A stretch of 64,000 nt of DNA from Terriglobales bacterium (GTDB lineage: Bacteria; Acidobacteriota; Terriglobia; Bryobacterales; Bryobacteraceae), in the NCBI GenBank assembly GCA_027485675.1, contig JAIXQP010000023.1, positions 124,001-188,000 on the forward strand. Direction: 5' to 3'. Both the position numbers and the translations under genes were made by a program. The notes beneath the pieces were generated by a model, which ran no database searches, was not told where the DNA came from, and saw nothing but the letters and a program-made list of their open reading frames with translations. Shown here in pieces: positions 7,771 through 17,505 of the stretch (its first letter is position 1; the number at the start of each line of letters is the position of its first letter).

Positions 7771-10700
7771 TTTCGCCGCGCTGGCGGCAGCCGCGTGGGC
7801 GGCGGATCTGCCCTCGTATGTTTCGACGATCGAAGCGGGAAACGCTTTCGAGCAGGTGTTCTATCGCGTGTCGACCTTTGCCGGCAACACGCTCTCCTGG
7901 CGCAAGTCCCCGGCCGAGACGCGGGCGGCGTTGACCACGCAGATCCAAGCGCAGGCCAATGAAGCCCGGCTCTACTATCTGCGGGCCCGCGAAGCGGAGT
8001 TGCAACTCGACTTTGCGGCCGCAGAAGCGGACCTGGCGAAGTACGTCGAACTCGCGCCGAACAAGCAGCCGGCCTGGGTGGAAAAAGCCAACTACCATCA
8101 CCGGCGTCTCGAACCGGCCAAAGAGATTGCGGCCCTGCTGCAGGCCAGGCTCTACGCCCGCGCGCTCACGGAGGCGCGGGAGCAGTTGCTCGATCCGCTG
8201 CCCCTCTATCAGGCTTGGGAGGCCGCCGAGCCGGACAATGCCAAGCTCTATGACGAGTACCTGCCCTATCTCTTGAGCCAGAAAAAGTACGCCGACTACG
8301 AGGCCGTGCTGGGCCGGCGGACGGTGGCGAACCCGCTCGAACGGCGGGCGGCGCTCGAACTGGCGCGCAGCGGCCCGGCGGCGGCCCTGGCCGTCTATGA
8401 CCGGCAGGCTCCGGAGTCGGCCAAGCACTTTGAATTGCTGGTGCAGACCAAGCAGTTGCGGCCGTACCTCGCGCAGCAACGGCAGCGCGCGCTGGCCGAA
8501 CCGCGGAACCTGGAGCCGGTGCGCCGCATGTTCTGGGTCCATCTGAACGCCGGCCGCGCGGACGCCGCGCAGCGGGTGCTGTATGAGTTCCGCCAGCGCG
8601 GCGGCACCGCGCCGCTCGACCTCGCGAAGATGTACGAGGCCGCGCGAAACGTGGACGAGGCAGCGCACTGGTATAGCCAGGTGGAGAGCGAAGAGTCGCT
8701 GGCCGGATTGGCGATGCTCCTGCTGCAGCACGCCGGGCAGCCGATGCGCTACGGCTCGGCGAACCTAAGTTCCTTCTCCGACATCGGCACGATGGACCGG
8801 GGGCCGGGCCTGTTGAACGGGGTGCTGTCGCTTGTCTTCAACACCACCTATCCCGCCTCCGAGCTGGCGACCGAAGAGAACCGGGCACGGCCCTACTTCC
8901 ATCGCGCCAAGGCGGCGGAGTTAGTGACCCTGTTCGATAGCCGCTATCCGAACTCGCCGCGGCGCCCGGCGCTGCGGGCGAAGGTGGTGGAGGCTTTCTC
9001 GATTCATGGCGTCTATAGCGCGGTGATCCGCGAAGGCCGGCAGTTTTTGACCGCGTATCCGAAGGCGCCGGAGCGCGTCGACGTGGGCCTGCTGATGGCG
9101 GGCGCCTACGCAGCCGAGGGCAACACCGCCGAAGAGTTCAAGGTCTATGACGCCGTGCTGGCGGACCTCGGCTCCAAGCATCCCCAATACCGCGCGATTC
9201 TCGACCGCGCCATTGCGCGCTATGTGGCCATGAAACGCATTGCGGACGCCCTGGCGCTGCAGCGCCGCGAACTCGACCGCAATCCGGCCGATCCAGTGCT
9301 CTACGAACGGTTGGCCGCCTTCCTCGAACAGAACCGGATGGGCGCGGAGATCGAATCGGTCTACCGCCGCGCCATGGCGCAGTTTCCGGATAAGTCGTGG
9401 TCGCACAAACTGGCGCGTTGGTACCTGCGCGGCAAGATGAACGCCAAGTACGACGCGCTGTCGAAAGAGGTGTCGGCCGTCTTCTCCGGCACGGAGCTCG
9501 AAGAGTATCTGAAGGTGACGGCGGTGCGCGGCCAGATGGACGCGGTGCTCTACCGGAACGTGAATACCTATGCCCTGACCCGCTTCCCGCACCACATTCC
9601 GTTTGTGAAGAATCTGGTGGACGCGCACGGCGCCCGCGCCACGGCGAACCCCGCCGAGCAGGAGCGGCTGCTGCGGAGCTACTGGATCTATGACGAGAGT
9701 CTGCGGCAACAGTTCTTCGCGCTGCTGGCGCGGACCAACCGGCTGGAGGCCGAACTCACGGCGGTGAAGGCCGTGCTGCCGCGTGGCGACGCCGCCGCGC
9801 AAACGCGCGCGAACCCGGCGGCCGCCGTCTGGGTGGCCGAGGCCGAAGCGTGGCAGAACCATTGGGAGTCGGCGGCGCCCTATCTTCGCGCGGTGTCCGC
9901 CTCCTATCCGGCCGACATCTCGCTGCTGGCGCGTACGGCGGCCGTGCACCGGAGTCTGGGCAACGCGCCCGTGGCGCTGGAGATGGAAGGCGCGCTGGCC
10001 AAGGCCTGGCCGCGCCAATCGGAGTTCCTGACGCGGATGGGCGAGATCCACGCCGACCGGGAGCAGTTCGTCGCCGCCAAGCCCTTGTTTGACCGCGTGG
10101 CGCAAATCACCCCCGGCAAGCCCGAAGCGTGGCTCGAATCGGCGACGCTGCACTGGGACTACTACCAATACGACGACGCGATCCGCCAGTTGACCGCCGG
10201 ACGGCAGCGGCTGAATCAGCCCGCGGCATTCGCCTTTGAAATGGGCGCGATCTACGAGAACAATGGCCAGCCCGCGGCGGCCTTGAAAGAGTATCTGGCC
10301 GGGGCTTTGGCGGCTGAAGGCGATTCGCTGGCGCGCAGCCGGCTGATCCGTCTCGCGCGCCGGCAGCCGGTGGAGTCGCTGATTACGAGCTTGCCGGTGA
10401 ACGGGCCCTCGGCGGGCTTGCGGGTGGCGCTGCTCGAAGCGCAGGGCCGGCGGGACGACCTGGAAAACTTCCTGAAGGCTGCCGCCGCGCAGACCACGGA
10501 TCGCGATATCTTGGCGCAGTTCGCGGGCGTGGCCGAGCGGAATGCCTTGCCCGGGGCGCAGCGGGCGGTGATGGCCCGGGAGATCGCCTTGGCCGGCGAT
10601 CCGCTCGAAGCGCTGAGCCTGCGCCTGGCGCGGGCGAAGTGGGAAGAGAGCCAGGGCAACGCCGGGGCGGCGCGCAACGAAATGGACGCGCTGCTGGGCG

Positions 10701-13700
10701 AACATCCCAAGCGCCTGGCCGTCGTGAAGGCCGCGGCCGAACTGCATCGGCGGACGGGCAACGGCGCCCGGTCCATCGCCATTCTGCGGGCGGCGGCGGA
10801 CGCGGCCCACCCGGCGCTGCAGCGGAGCCTGCGCCTCGACGCCGGCCGGCAGGCCGACCCGGCCATCGCGCAGACGCTGGCCGACCAGGTGCTGGCCAAG
10901 GATCCCGCCGATGCCGAAGCGATCACGCTGAAGGCTGCGGCCTATGCGAAGGCGAACGACGACCGCGGCCTCGCTGCTTTCTACAAGGCGAAGCTGGCCG
11001 AACTGAAGGATCCCGCCCAGGTGGCCGCGCTCCGCGTCGCCACGATTCCCGCCCTCACCCGGCTCAAGGATTTTAACGGCGCCGTGGACCAGTACATCGA
11101 ACTGGCCAAGCGGAGCCCGGAGGACGAAGCGCTGCTGCGCGAAGCCGCACGGTATGCCGTGGACAACGGAGGAAAGGACCGGCTGCTCGCTTACTTCGTC
11201 AAGGCCGAAACCGATTCCCCGCGTGACGCCCGCTGGGCGCTGGTGCGGGCGCGCCTCGAAGGCGAGTTCGGAAACCACGCCGAAGCGCTGCGGGCGTGGA
11301 GCCGGGCCGCCGCGCTGCGGCCGGAGCGGACGGATCTGCTGGCATCGCGCGGCGATCTCGAAACGCGGCTCGCGCGTTGGGACGAGGCGGCCGCGACCTA
11401 TCAGAAACTCTACGAACTCAGCTACCGGAACCCGGTTTGGCTGGTGCAGGCCGCCGAGACCCGCGCTCGCCAAGGCCGCATGCAGGAAGCGGCGACGCTG
11501 CTGAAGCAGGCCTACTCCACCGGAAAGCCGAACCCCCAAGCCATGGCCGAGAAGCTCGAAAGCTGGGGCCTGCTCGAAGAGGCTTTGGCCGCCGGGCCGG
11601 AGCCCTCCACGCGGGCGCGGCTGCTGACGCGGCTTCGCCGCTACGAGCAGATTGCGGGCCGCGAACCCGAAGTGGTGAACGCCTCGGCGCAAGCTGCCGG
11701 AACGGAGTTCACGCCGGAGGAGAAGGCGAAGTACGCTGTGTGGCTCGAAGCGCAAGGCAATGCCGACGCCGCTTTGGCCGCCGGCTTCCTCGAAACGGGA
11801 GCCAAGCTGCTTTACCGGCAGATGATGGCGCAGCCCGGCGCCGAGGAGAGCTCCGGCCGGATGCATCAGTTGTTCGATCTGCAGGTGCAACGCGGCCGCT
11901 TTGCCGAACTGGGGCAGCAGCTCGAGGCCTATTGGAAGGTCCATCCGCCGACGGAAATCAAGGAGCAGGTGCTGCGTTCGGCCGGCATCGCCTACCGCCG
12001 GGCCGGCTATGCGGCCGGAGAGTTGCGGACCTTAGCCGGAGCGCCGCTCGAAGGCGAGAATCTGGAGCGCTATCTGCAACTGCGGCCCACGGCGGAAGCC
12101 GCTCGCGCCGAGGCGCTGGCCAACTATGGCCTGCGCACGGAGAACGCCGCGCTGGCGCTGCGCGGCATCATGGCCGCGCCCCGTCCGCCGCTGTGGAAGA
12201 ACGCCTATCGGGCGCTCACTGGCCTCTACTTCGGCCAGGCCACCCCGGAAGTGAAGCGGGCGTTTGCCGATACGCTGGGCCCGGAAACGATCGGCGCGAA
12301 ACTCGCGGCGCCGAAGACGGGCCTGGCGGGCGACACCTGGTTCTACTACGCCGCGCGCTACGCCGACTACCTCGGCCTCACCAAGGATGCCGCCGAGGCC
12401 GCCTACAAACCGGCCCTGGTCGAGAACCGCCCCGCAAGCGCCCGCGCGTTCTTTGCCGCCGGCGACTATCAGAACGCGATCGCCCTGGACCCGCACTATG
12501 GCGCCGCCTACGCGCGGCTCGGCAATCATGCCAAGGCGCTCGAAGAGTACCGCTGGATGATGGACAACGGCCGTTACGGCGAGAGCTGGTGGGACGATGT
12601 CCGCGTCTCGCTCCAGGCCGCGCCCACGGCTCCCGCCGGCGAAGCCCTTCTCACTACCTACGTGCGGCGGAGCGGCGCCTACCGCGTAAACGAACTGGTG
12701 CGCGGCATGAGCCCGGAGCGGATTGCGCGGCTGGCCCAGTTTGCCGCGGAGCCGGCCGAGTTCCTGCTCGAATTCTCCACCGAACAGCCGGCGCTGCTGG
12801 CGCAAGCCGAGGCCCTGGCCGAGCAGCGGCTGGCGCGCTCGGTCGGCGAGACCCGCGAGGTCGCCATGGGTTCGCTGCAGCGGATCCGGACCCGGCGCCT
12901 CGAATCCCTCGTGAAGGCGGGCCAGTGGTCCCCGGCCGAACAACTGCTGGCCAAGTTCACCCCGGAGCAGTTGGAGATGGAGTCTTATACGCTGCTGCCG
13001 CTGCGCCTCCGCGTGGCCGCGAAAACCGGCCAATTGACGAAGGTGCTCGAGACCATCGCCGACACCGAAGCTCTGCGCAGCGCCGCTTCCCGGCTCCGCG
13101 AAGAGGGCGACCCGGAGGCGGCCCGGCAGATTCTAACGCTCGCCTATGAGCGCGAGTTGGCGGGGCCCTACCCCACGCCCGCGAGCTATCTGGGCCTGGC
13201 GGAGGTCCAACCGGCGCGGGCCGTGGCGCTGCTCGACCGTCTGGTGATGGCCGTCGGAGAACCCTTCGCCCATCACGCCGCGGCGGCCAGCCTGCTCCTC
13301 GAACAGAAGCGTCCCGCTGACGCGCTCCGCTACGCCGAGCCGCTCGCCGCGGCCAAGCCCTGGAGCGCCGAAGCGAAGTTGCTGCTGGCGCGAGCCAAGG
13401 GCGACGAAGCGACGCTCGTCACGGTAGCCATGGACCGGAACGCCCCCTACGCCATCCGCGTGCAAGCCGCGGAAGCGTTGAACCGCACGGTAAACACCGG
13501 CGCCCGCGAACTGGACCTACTGGCGGCGAAGGTCACCGCGGCCACCGAGGCTGAACTGCCCTACGCCGTTACCGCCCGCTTGCGCGCGGCGGAGAAGGCC
13601 ACCGATGCGGCCGTCAAAGTACGCCTGCTGCGTGGCGCGCTGGCGATTGACTCGAGCCAACGGCTCCCCCTGTTCCGCACCTTGCAGGGAGCGCCGCTGC

Positions 13701-13942
13701 TGGCTCTGGCCGACGATGGCAACGTGCCCCCGGAGATGCGCGAGGCCGTCGGCGACGCGTACTTGAAGGCCGGCCAGGCCGAGCGGGCGGTGGTCTACTT
13801 CGAAGGCCTCCCCGCCAAGCAGAAGCAGGCCCAGGCGGAAGTGGCGCGGCGGGCGAAGAACGAAAGCCGACGCCCGATTGTGAATCAGGGATTGGAGCAG
13901 CCGCACGATGTGCGGATGCGGTTGCTGGCAGGTGCCCAATGA
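7754..13942 (+). CDS. giant exported tetratricopeptide-repeat protein (2062 aa)
   Basis: I chose TTG at 7754 because GGAGGTGG (7743-7750) lies just upstream and a clean signal peptide follows (LKYFLSFAALAAAAWAADLP). The start overlaps the VIT-vWA gene by 17 bp. The 2062 residues are almost wholly alpha-helical repeats of about 34 residues with TPR-like A/Y/L/A spacing (for example EAWLESATLHWDYYQYDDAIRQL). No catalytic motif or transmembrane segment was recognised beyond the signal. Such length suggests a large periplasmic scaffold. The gene ends in an ATGA overlap with the next. Confidence 0.85.
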   Translation: MKYFLSFAALAAAAWAADLPSYVSTIEAGNAFEQVFYRVSTFAGNTLSWRKSPAETRAALTTQIQAQANEARLYYLRAREAELQLDFAAAEADLAKYVELAPNKQPAWVEKANYHHRRLEPAKEIAALLQARLYARALTEAREQLLDPLPLYQAWEAAEPDNAKLYDEYLPYLLSQKKYADYEAVLGRRTVANPLERRAALELARSGPAAALAVYDRQAPESAKHFELLVQTKQLRPYLAQQRQRALAEPRNLEPVRRMFWVHLNAGRADAAQRVLYEFRQRGGTAPLDLAKMYEAARNVDEAAHWYSQVESEESLAGLAMLLLQHAGQPMRYGSANLSSFSDIGTMDRGPGLLNGVLSLVFNTTYPASELATEENRARPYFHRAKAAELVTLFDSRYPNSPRRPALRAKVVEAFSIHGVYSAVIREGRQFLTAYPKAPERVDVGLLMAGAYAAEGNTAEEFKVYDAVLADLGSKHPQYRAILDRAIARYVAMKRIADALALQRRELDRNPADPVLYERLAAFLEQNRMGAEIESVYRRAMAQFPDKSWSHKLARWYLRGKMNAKYDALSKEVSAVFSGTELEEYLKVTAVRGQMDAVLYRNVNTYALTRFPHHIPFVKNLVDAHGARATANPAEQERLLRSYWIYDESLRQQFFALLARTNRLEAELTAVKAVLPRGDAAAQTRANPAAAVWVAEAEAWQNHWESAAPYLRAVSASYPADISLLARTAAVHRSLGNAPVALEMEGALAKAWPRQSEFLTRMGEIHADREQFVAAKPLFDRVAQITPGKPEAWLESATLHWDYYQYDDAIRQLTAGRQRLNQPAAFAFEMGAIYENNGQPAAALKEYLAGALAAEGDSLARSRLIRLARRQPVESLITSLPVNGPSAGLRVALLEAQGRRDDLENFLKAAAAQTTDRDILAQFAGVAERNALPGAQRAVMAREIALAGDPLEALSLRLARAKWEESQGNAGAARNEMDALLGEHPKRLAVVKAAAELHRRTGNGARSIAILRAAADAAHPALQRSLRLDAGRQADPAIAQTLADQVLAKDPADAEAITLKAAAYAKANDDRGLAAFYKAKLAELKDPAQVAALRVATIPALTRLKDFNGAVDQYIELAKRSPEDEALLREAARYAVDNGGKDRLLAYFVKAETDSPRDARWALVRARLEGEFGNHAEALRAWSRAAALRPERTDLLASRGDLETRLARWDEAAATYQKLYELSYRNPVWLVQAAETRARQGRMQEAATLLKQAYSTGKPNPQAMAEKLESWGLLEEALAAGPEPSTRARLLTRLRRYEQIAGREPEVVNASAQAAGTEFTPEEKAKYAVWLEAQGNADAALAAGFLETGAKLLYRQMMAQPGAEESSGRMHQLFDLQVQRGRFAELGQQLEAYWKVHPPTEIKEQVLRSAGIAYRRAGYAAGELRTLAGAPLEGENLERYLQLRPTAEAARAEALANYGLRTENAALALRGIMAAPRPPLWKNAYRALTGLYFGQATPEVKRAFADTLGPETIGAKLAAPKTGLAGDTWFYYAARYADYLGLTKDAAEAAYKPALVENRPASARAFFAAGDYQNAIALDPHYGAAYARLGNHAKALEEYRWMMDNGRYGESWWDDVRVSLQAAPTAPAGEALLTTYVRRSGAYRVNELVRGMSPERIARLAQFAAEPAEFLLEFSTEQPALLAQAEALAEQRLARSVGETREVAMGSLQRIRTRRLESLVKAGQWSPAEQLLAKFTPEQLEMESYTLLPLRLRVAAKTGQLTKVLETIADTEALRSAASRLREEGDPEAARQILTLAYERELAGPYPTPASYLGLAEVQPARAVALLDRLVMAVGEPFAHHAAAASLLLEQKRPADALRYAEPLAAAKPWSAEAKLLLARAKGDEATLVTVAMDRNAPYAIRVQAAEALNRTVNTGARELDLLAAKVTAATEAELPYAVTARLRAAEKATDAAVKVRLLRGALAIDSSQRLPLFRTLQGAPLLALADDGNVPPEMREAVGDAYLKAGQAERAVVYFEGLPAKQKQAQAEVARRAKNESRRPIVNQGLEQPHDVRMRLLAGAQ

Positions 13943-15444
13943 AGACGAAGCTGATTGGATTGTCGCTGGTGGTGGCCGCGGCGGGCGTCTATTTCGCCCA
14001 GCAGGCGGCCGGCGTGGAGCCGCTGCCGCGCTGGGTGCCGGCCGGCGCGCAGGTATACCTGGAAGCCAAGGACTTTGGCGCGCTCCTGCGCGAATGGAAC
14101 GCCTCGCCCGAAAAGCGGCAATGGGTCGGCAGCCCGAACTACAGCGTGTTCTCGAAGTCGCGGCTCTTCCTGCGGCTCGGCGACGCCCAGGGCGAGTTCG
14201 CGGCGGTCAGCGGCCTCGGCCTCAACAACGCCTTGCTCGAACAGTTGGCCGGCGGCGCTTCGGCGATGGCGATCTACGACATCGGCAAGCTCGAATTTCT
14301 CTACATCACGAAGCTGGCCGCCGCGCCCGCCCTCCAGGCGGTCGCCGGACAGTTCACGCAGCGGACCGTGGCCGGGACCACCTACTACGTGAAGTCCGAC
14401 CGCGGCACGGACCGCACCGCCGTCTTCGCCACCAGGGACGGCTGGCTCCTGCTGGGCACTAGTGAAAACTATGTGGCCCGGGCGTTGCAGTTGATGGCCG
14501 GGCAGGGCGGAGGTGCCCTTGCCAATGAAAACTGGTTCCAGCGGGCGGCCCAAACGCAAGGGGAACTGCGCATGGCGGCGAACCTGGAGCAGTTGGTGAA
14601 GAGCCCGCACTTCCGCAGCTATTGGGTCCAGCGGAACGTCTCGGAGCTGGCCGAACTCGAAGGCGCCATGGCGGACCTCACCAGGAACGGCGGCGCCTGG
14701 GTGGAGAGCCGCACCCTGGTCCGCAAGCAGGCCGCTGCCCCCGGCAGCGCGGCCGCGCTCCGCACGGTGGCGCGTGCCGTGCCGAACGATGCCGGCTACT
14801 ACCGGCTGACGCTGGGCGCTCCGCCCGCGCAACTTTTATCCACCCCGGCGGCCGTGGCCTTCGTCGAAGGGCAGGACGCCGAAGACTTGGAGACGCTGAT
14901 CGACGTCGCGCCCTTCGCGGCGGCCGGCTCTTCGAACGAAGCCGCCGTGGCCGCGCTGTTGCGCAATGCGACCGCCCACGCCGTAGTTCGTGGAACCCGC
15001 GTGCAGCAGGATCAGGTCTTCCTCGCGCAGACCCTCGGCGTCGCCGTGGCCGGCAGTTCCAACTGGGACGTCGCCGCCGTGCGGGCGCTCCTGCCCGGCT
15101 ACTCGGTCGCCGCCGCGGGACCCCTGCTCTACATCGCCAACCACGAACCCCTGCTCCGGGCCATGCAAGCCGGCGGCAATCTGGCGCTCGATGGCGACCG
15201 GACCATTTACCGGGCTTCGTTCCGGCACGGGGCGGAGCGCCAACGCCTCTTCCAGATGACCGGCTTGATTGACCGCGCCGGAGCGACCCCGGCCGAACAG
15301 CCGGAGCAGCGGACGCCGGAGTTTTTCTCGGAAAACGTGGCAAGCTTCTCCGGGGTGCTGCAGCGGTTCTCCGCGGCCACCGTAACGCGGCAGGACGAAG
15401 GCAGCAAACTCACGGAGACGGTAACCTACTCGCGCCAGCCATGA
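13939..15444 (+). CDS. exported protein of unknown function (DUF3352-like architecture)
   Basis: The product is 501 residues starting at the ATG of an ATGA overlap. A basic N-terminus and hydrophobic segment (about 4-22) form a signal peptide or anchor. The phrase LPRWVPAGAQVYLEAKDF and later stretches such as GWLLLGTSENYVARALQLM resemble DUF3352-type proteins, in which two similar alpha/beta modules occur in tandem. I do not recognise catalytic residues. Its tight coupling to the giant TPR gene suggests that the two proteins work together in the periplasm. Confidence 0.6.
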   Translation: MKTKLIGLSLVVAAAGVYFAQQAAGVEPLPRWVPAGAQVYLEAKDFGALLREWNASPEKRQWVGSPNYSVFSKSRLFLRLGDAQGEFAAVSGLGLNNALLEQLAGGASAMAIYDIGKLEFLYITKLAAAPALQAVAGQFTQRTVAGTTYYVKSDRGTDRTAVFATRDGWLLLGTSENYVARALQLMAGQGGGALANENWFQRAAQTQGELRMAANLEQLVKSPHFRSYWVQRNVSELAELEGAMADLTRNGGAWVESRTLVRKQAAAPGSAAALRTVARAVPNDAGYYRLTLGAPPAQLLSTPAAVAFVEGQDAEDLETLIDVAPFAAAGSSNEAAVAALLRNATAHAVVRGTRVQQDQVFLAQTLGVAVAGSSNWDVAAVRALLPGYSVAAAGPLLYIANHEPLLRAMQAGGNLALDGDRTIYRASFRHGAERQRLFQMTGLIDRAGATPAEQPEQRTPEFFSENVASFSGVLQRFSAATVTRQDEGSKLTETVTYSRQP

Positions 15445-16088
15445 ATATAATGCTCTATAGCATTGCGGAGCGGCGCATCCTGCGGGCGGAGTGGCCGCGT
15501 CCGGATGCGCCGGTGAGCCCGGGGAGCATCGTGAAACCGTTTACCGCTCTCGCCTACGCGCAGGCGCACCACTACTTCTACCCCGACCATTTCTGCCGCG
15601 GCGCGGCAGATCGTTGTTGGTGGGGCCGCGGCCACGGCAAGATCGGCATCCGCGACGCCGTCGCCCACTCCTGCAATCACTACTTCCGGCAACTGGCCCA
15701 GGCCCTGCCGCCGCACGCGACGCCGGCGCTCCTCGCGCAGTTCGGCATCGACGTGCCCGAAGCGCCGCCTGATACCCAGATCGGCCTCGGCGCCGATTGG
15801 CTCATCCAGCCGGAGACCCTCGCCGCGGCCTTCGCCGAACTCCTCAGCCGCCCGGCCGACCCCGGCATCTTCCCGCTCATCGACGGCATGCGCCGCGCGG
15901 CCCGCTACGGCACGGCGCGGGCGTTAGGCCCCGGCTACCTGGCCAAGACCGGCACCGGGCCCAACGCGAAACTCGATGGCGACGGTTACGCCGTCATTGC
16001 CTACCCCGAAGCCGCTCCCCGCGAACTCGTCCTGCTGCAGGCCCCCGGCGTGACCGGCGCAAAGGCCGTCGAGATGTTCACCCGATGA
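15441..16088 (+). CDS. minimal penicillin-binding transpeptidase-domain protein
   Basis: This 215-residue protein carries the three active-site motifs of penicillin-binding transpeptidases in order: SxxK in SPGSIVKP (Ser29, Lys32), SxN in HSCNHYF (77-79) and KTGT (169-172). Family catalytic domains usually exceed 300 residues and follow a signal anchor; here the N-terminus (MNIMLYSIAERR) is not an obvious export signal. It could be a reduced peptidoglycan transpeptidase or carboxypeptidase, or a non-enzymatic relative. It overlaps both neighbours by ATGA and precedes a SpoIID-type gene, so a peptidoglycan role is likely. Confidence 0.7.
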   Translation: MNIMLYSIAERRILRAEWPRPDAPVSPGSIVKPFTALAYAQAHHYFYPDHFCRGAADRCWWGRGHGKIGIRDAVAHSCNHYFRQLAQALPPHATPALLAQFGIDVPEAPPDTQIGLGADWLIQPETLAAAFAELLSRPADPGIFPLIDGMRRAARYGTARALGPGYLAKTGTGPNAKLDGDGYAVIAYPEAAPRELVLLQAPGVTGAKAVEMFTR

Positions 16089-16999
16089 TCGAAATCGCCA
16101 TCTTCGTCCTCTTCCATCCGCAGGCGTTGACCGTGAAGCCGGCCCCCGGCCACATCCTGACGGTGAACGGCGTGAGTCTCGCCGGGGACCGCGCGGTCGG
16201 CGTGCGCCGGGAGGGCCGGGAGGTGGACTGGTTCATGAACCGGCAGACGCAGACCGGCCAAGTCGTCCGTTTCGGCGGCGAAATGCTCGTGAGCCTGCCC
16301 GGCAAGATCGAGCGCCGCTACCGTGGCCAGTTGACGGTCACCGCGGCGGCGGGAGAGTTGCGCGCCGTTTTGAAGGCTGACCTCGAAGACGCCGTGGCGG
16401 CGGTGACGGAGTCCGAGTCGGCCCCGGAAGCGGGATTAGAAGCACGAAAGGCGCAGGCGGTGATCGCCCGCAGTTGGTTTTGGGCGAATCGACGGCGGCA
16501 TCTGTCCTACGACTACTGCGACTCGACCCATTGCCAGGTGTTTAAGGATCCGCGTCCCTCGCCGGCAACGGTGGCGACGCGCGGCATGGTGGTGACCTAT
16601 CAGGGCAAGGTCTTCGCCCCGGCCTACAGCGCAAGCTGCGGCGGCCGAACGAAGACGGCGGCGGAGGTAGGCTGGAGCCCGGAGCCCTACCCGTATTTCG
16701 CCGTGGACTGCGAAGTCTGCCAACGCGAAGAACTCGCCTGGGAACGGCCGCTGCCGGAGCTGCCGCGGCGAGTTGGGGATGAAGCCGCCCGGCTGCTGTT
16801 AGGCCGGAAGTTCGGCTGGGACACCCTGCCTTCCAACACCTACACGCTGACAGGCAACGTAGCCCGCGGCCGGGGCCGCGGACACGGAGTGGGCTTCTGC
16901 CAGCGCGGCGCGGCGGGCCTGGCGGAGGCGTTCGACCAAACCCTGCGGCGCTACCTGCCGAATACCCGCGTGGAGCGGCTGCCCGGGCTGCGCCCTTAG
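16085..16999 (+). CDS. SpoIID/LytB domain protein
   Basis: The product is 304 residues from the ATG at 16085 (ATGA overlap). It shows the family signature: ESESAPEAGLEARKAQAVIARS (about 109-130; the SE region corresponds to the catalytic Glu of SpoIID transglycosylases), then a CDSTHCQVF segment, YSASCGGRT, and GHGVGFCQRGA near residue 270. Family members cleave denuded glycan strands of peptidoglycan. A weak hydrophobic N-terminus (residues 3-10) is the only possible export signal. It is the last gene of the seven-gene run and converges with the next gene by 4 bp. Confidence 0.85.
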   Translation: MIEIAIFVLFHPQALTVKPAPGHILTVNGVSLAGDRAVGVRREGREVDWFMNRQTQTGQVVRFGGEMLVSLPGKIERRYRGQLTVTAAAGELRAVLKADLEDAVAAVTESESAPEAGLEARKAQAVIARSWFWANRRRHLSYDYCDSTHCQVFKDPRPSPATVATRGMVVTYQGKVFAPAYSASCGGRTKTAAEVGWSPEPYPYFAVDCEVCQREELAWERPLPELPRRVGDEAARLLLGRKFGWDTLPSNTYTLTGNVARGRGRGHGVGFCQRGAAGLAEAFDQTLRRYLPNTRVERLPGLRP

Positions 17000-17436
17000 A
17001 ACCCGCCGACGACTTCGGGCGCGCCCGAAGAGTGGGCCGGATTGTAGGGATTGGAACTCGGCGTACTGTTCAGCGGAACGTTCGCCGGCAGTTGTTGAAA
17101 GGCCACCGGATTCCTCACCTTCAACATGTGGTTCAGCCCCGCGATCGTGTAGAGCGTCTTCGACACCGACGAGGTTGAGCCATAGGCGCGGTCCACCCGG
17201 CCATCGGTGGCGATCTTGTTCCCCACCGCCTTCATCTCGTTTTGAAACCGCTTGATCCACTGCACAGTGACTGGCCCGATCCATCCGTCGACGGCCAAAC
17301 CAACGGCTTCATTTCCGTAGATGTGGCGCAGCATGTACTGGACCAATTTGACGTCGCCGTTCGTGTTCACCCCAGTCAAGCCCACCGCCTGCTCGACGTT
17401 GTAGAACGGCTTGGGTCCTTGTTCTTTAAAAGCCAT
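16996..17436 (-). CDS. peptidoglycan-binding-like small protein
   Basis: The start at 17436 (MAFKEQGPKPF) is preferred because GGGAGAG lies 7 bases upstream; ATGs at 17442 and 17466 are also in frame. The product is 146 residues without a signal peptide. Residues about 25-70 (NGDVKLVQYMLRHIYG then VDGWIGPVTVQWIKRFQNEM) match the pattern of a peptidoglycan-binding PGB_1-like helical module: a repeat-numbered helix, then DGxxGPxTxxxIKxFQ. The C-terminus is Ser/Pro/Asn-rich. It may bind cell wall or act as a structural tail-like protein; exact function unknown. Confidence 0.6.
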   Translation of the reverse strand: MAFKEQGPKPFYNVEQAVGLTGVNTNGDVKLVQYMLRHIYGNEAVGLAVDGWIGPVTVQWIKRFQNEMKAVGNKIATDGRVDRAYGSTSSVSKTLYTIAGLNHMLKVRNPVAFQQLPANVPLNSTPSSNPYNPAHSSGAPEVVGGF

Positions 17437-17450
17437 TTGCATTCTCTCCC

Positions 17451-17466
17451 GTGCCGGATTCGGCAC
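17451..17466. promoter_or_regulatory. perfect inverted repeat in the leader of the gene starting at 17436
   Basis: GTGCCGGATTCGGCAC: two 6-base arms with a 4-base loop, just upstream of the Shine-Dalgarno of the minus-strand gene. It could be an operator or an mRNA hairpin. Confidence 0.4.
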
Positions 17467-17505
17467 ATCCGGAAAGCGTATTTGAGACCGATATTTTTCA
17501 GCGAC

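Noticed and set aside
8921-11944. A 1007-codon open frame on the minus strand, antisense to the giant TPR gene
   Set aside because: It is an antisense shadow produced by high GC and codon bias; composition is Arg/Gly/Leu-rich with no domain, and the plus-strand frame is clearly repetitive TPR with a signal peptide.
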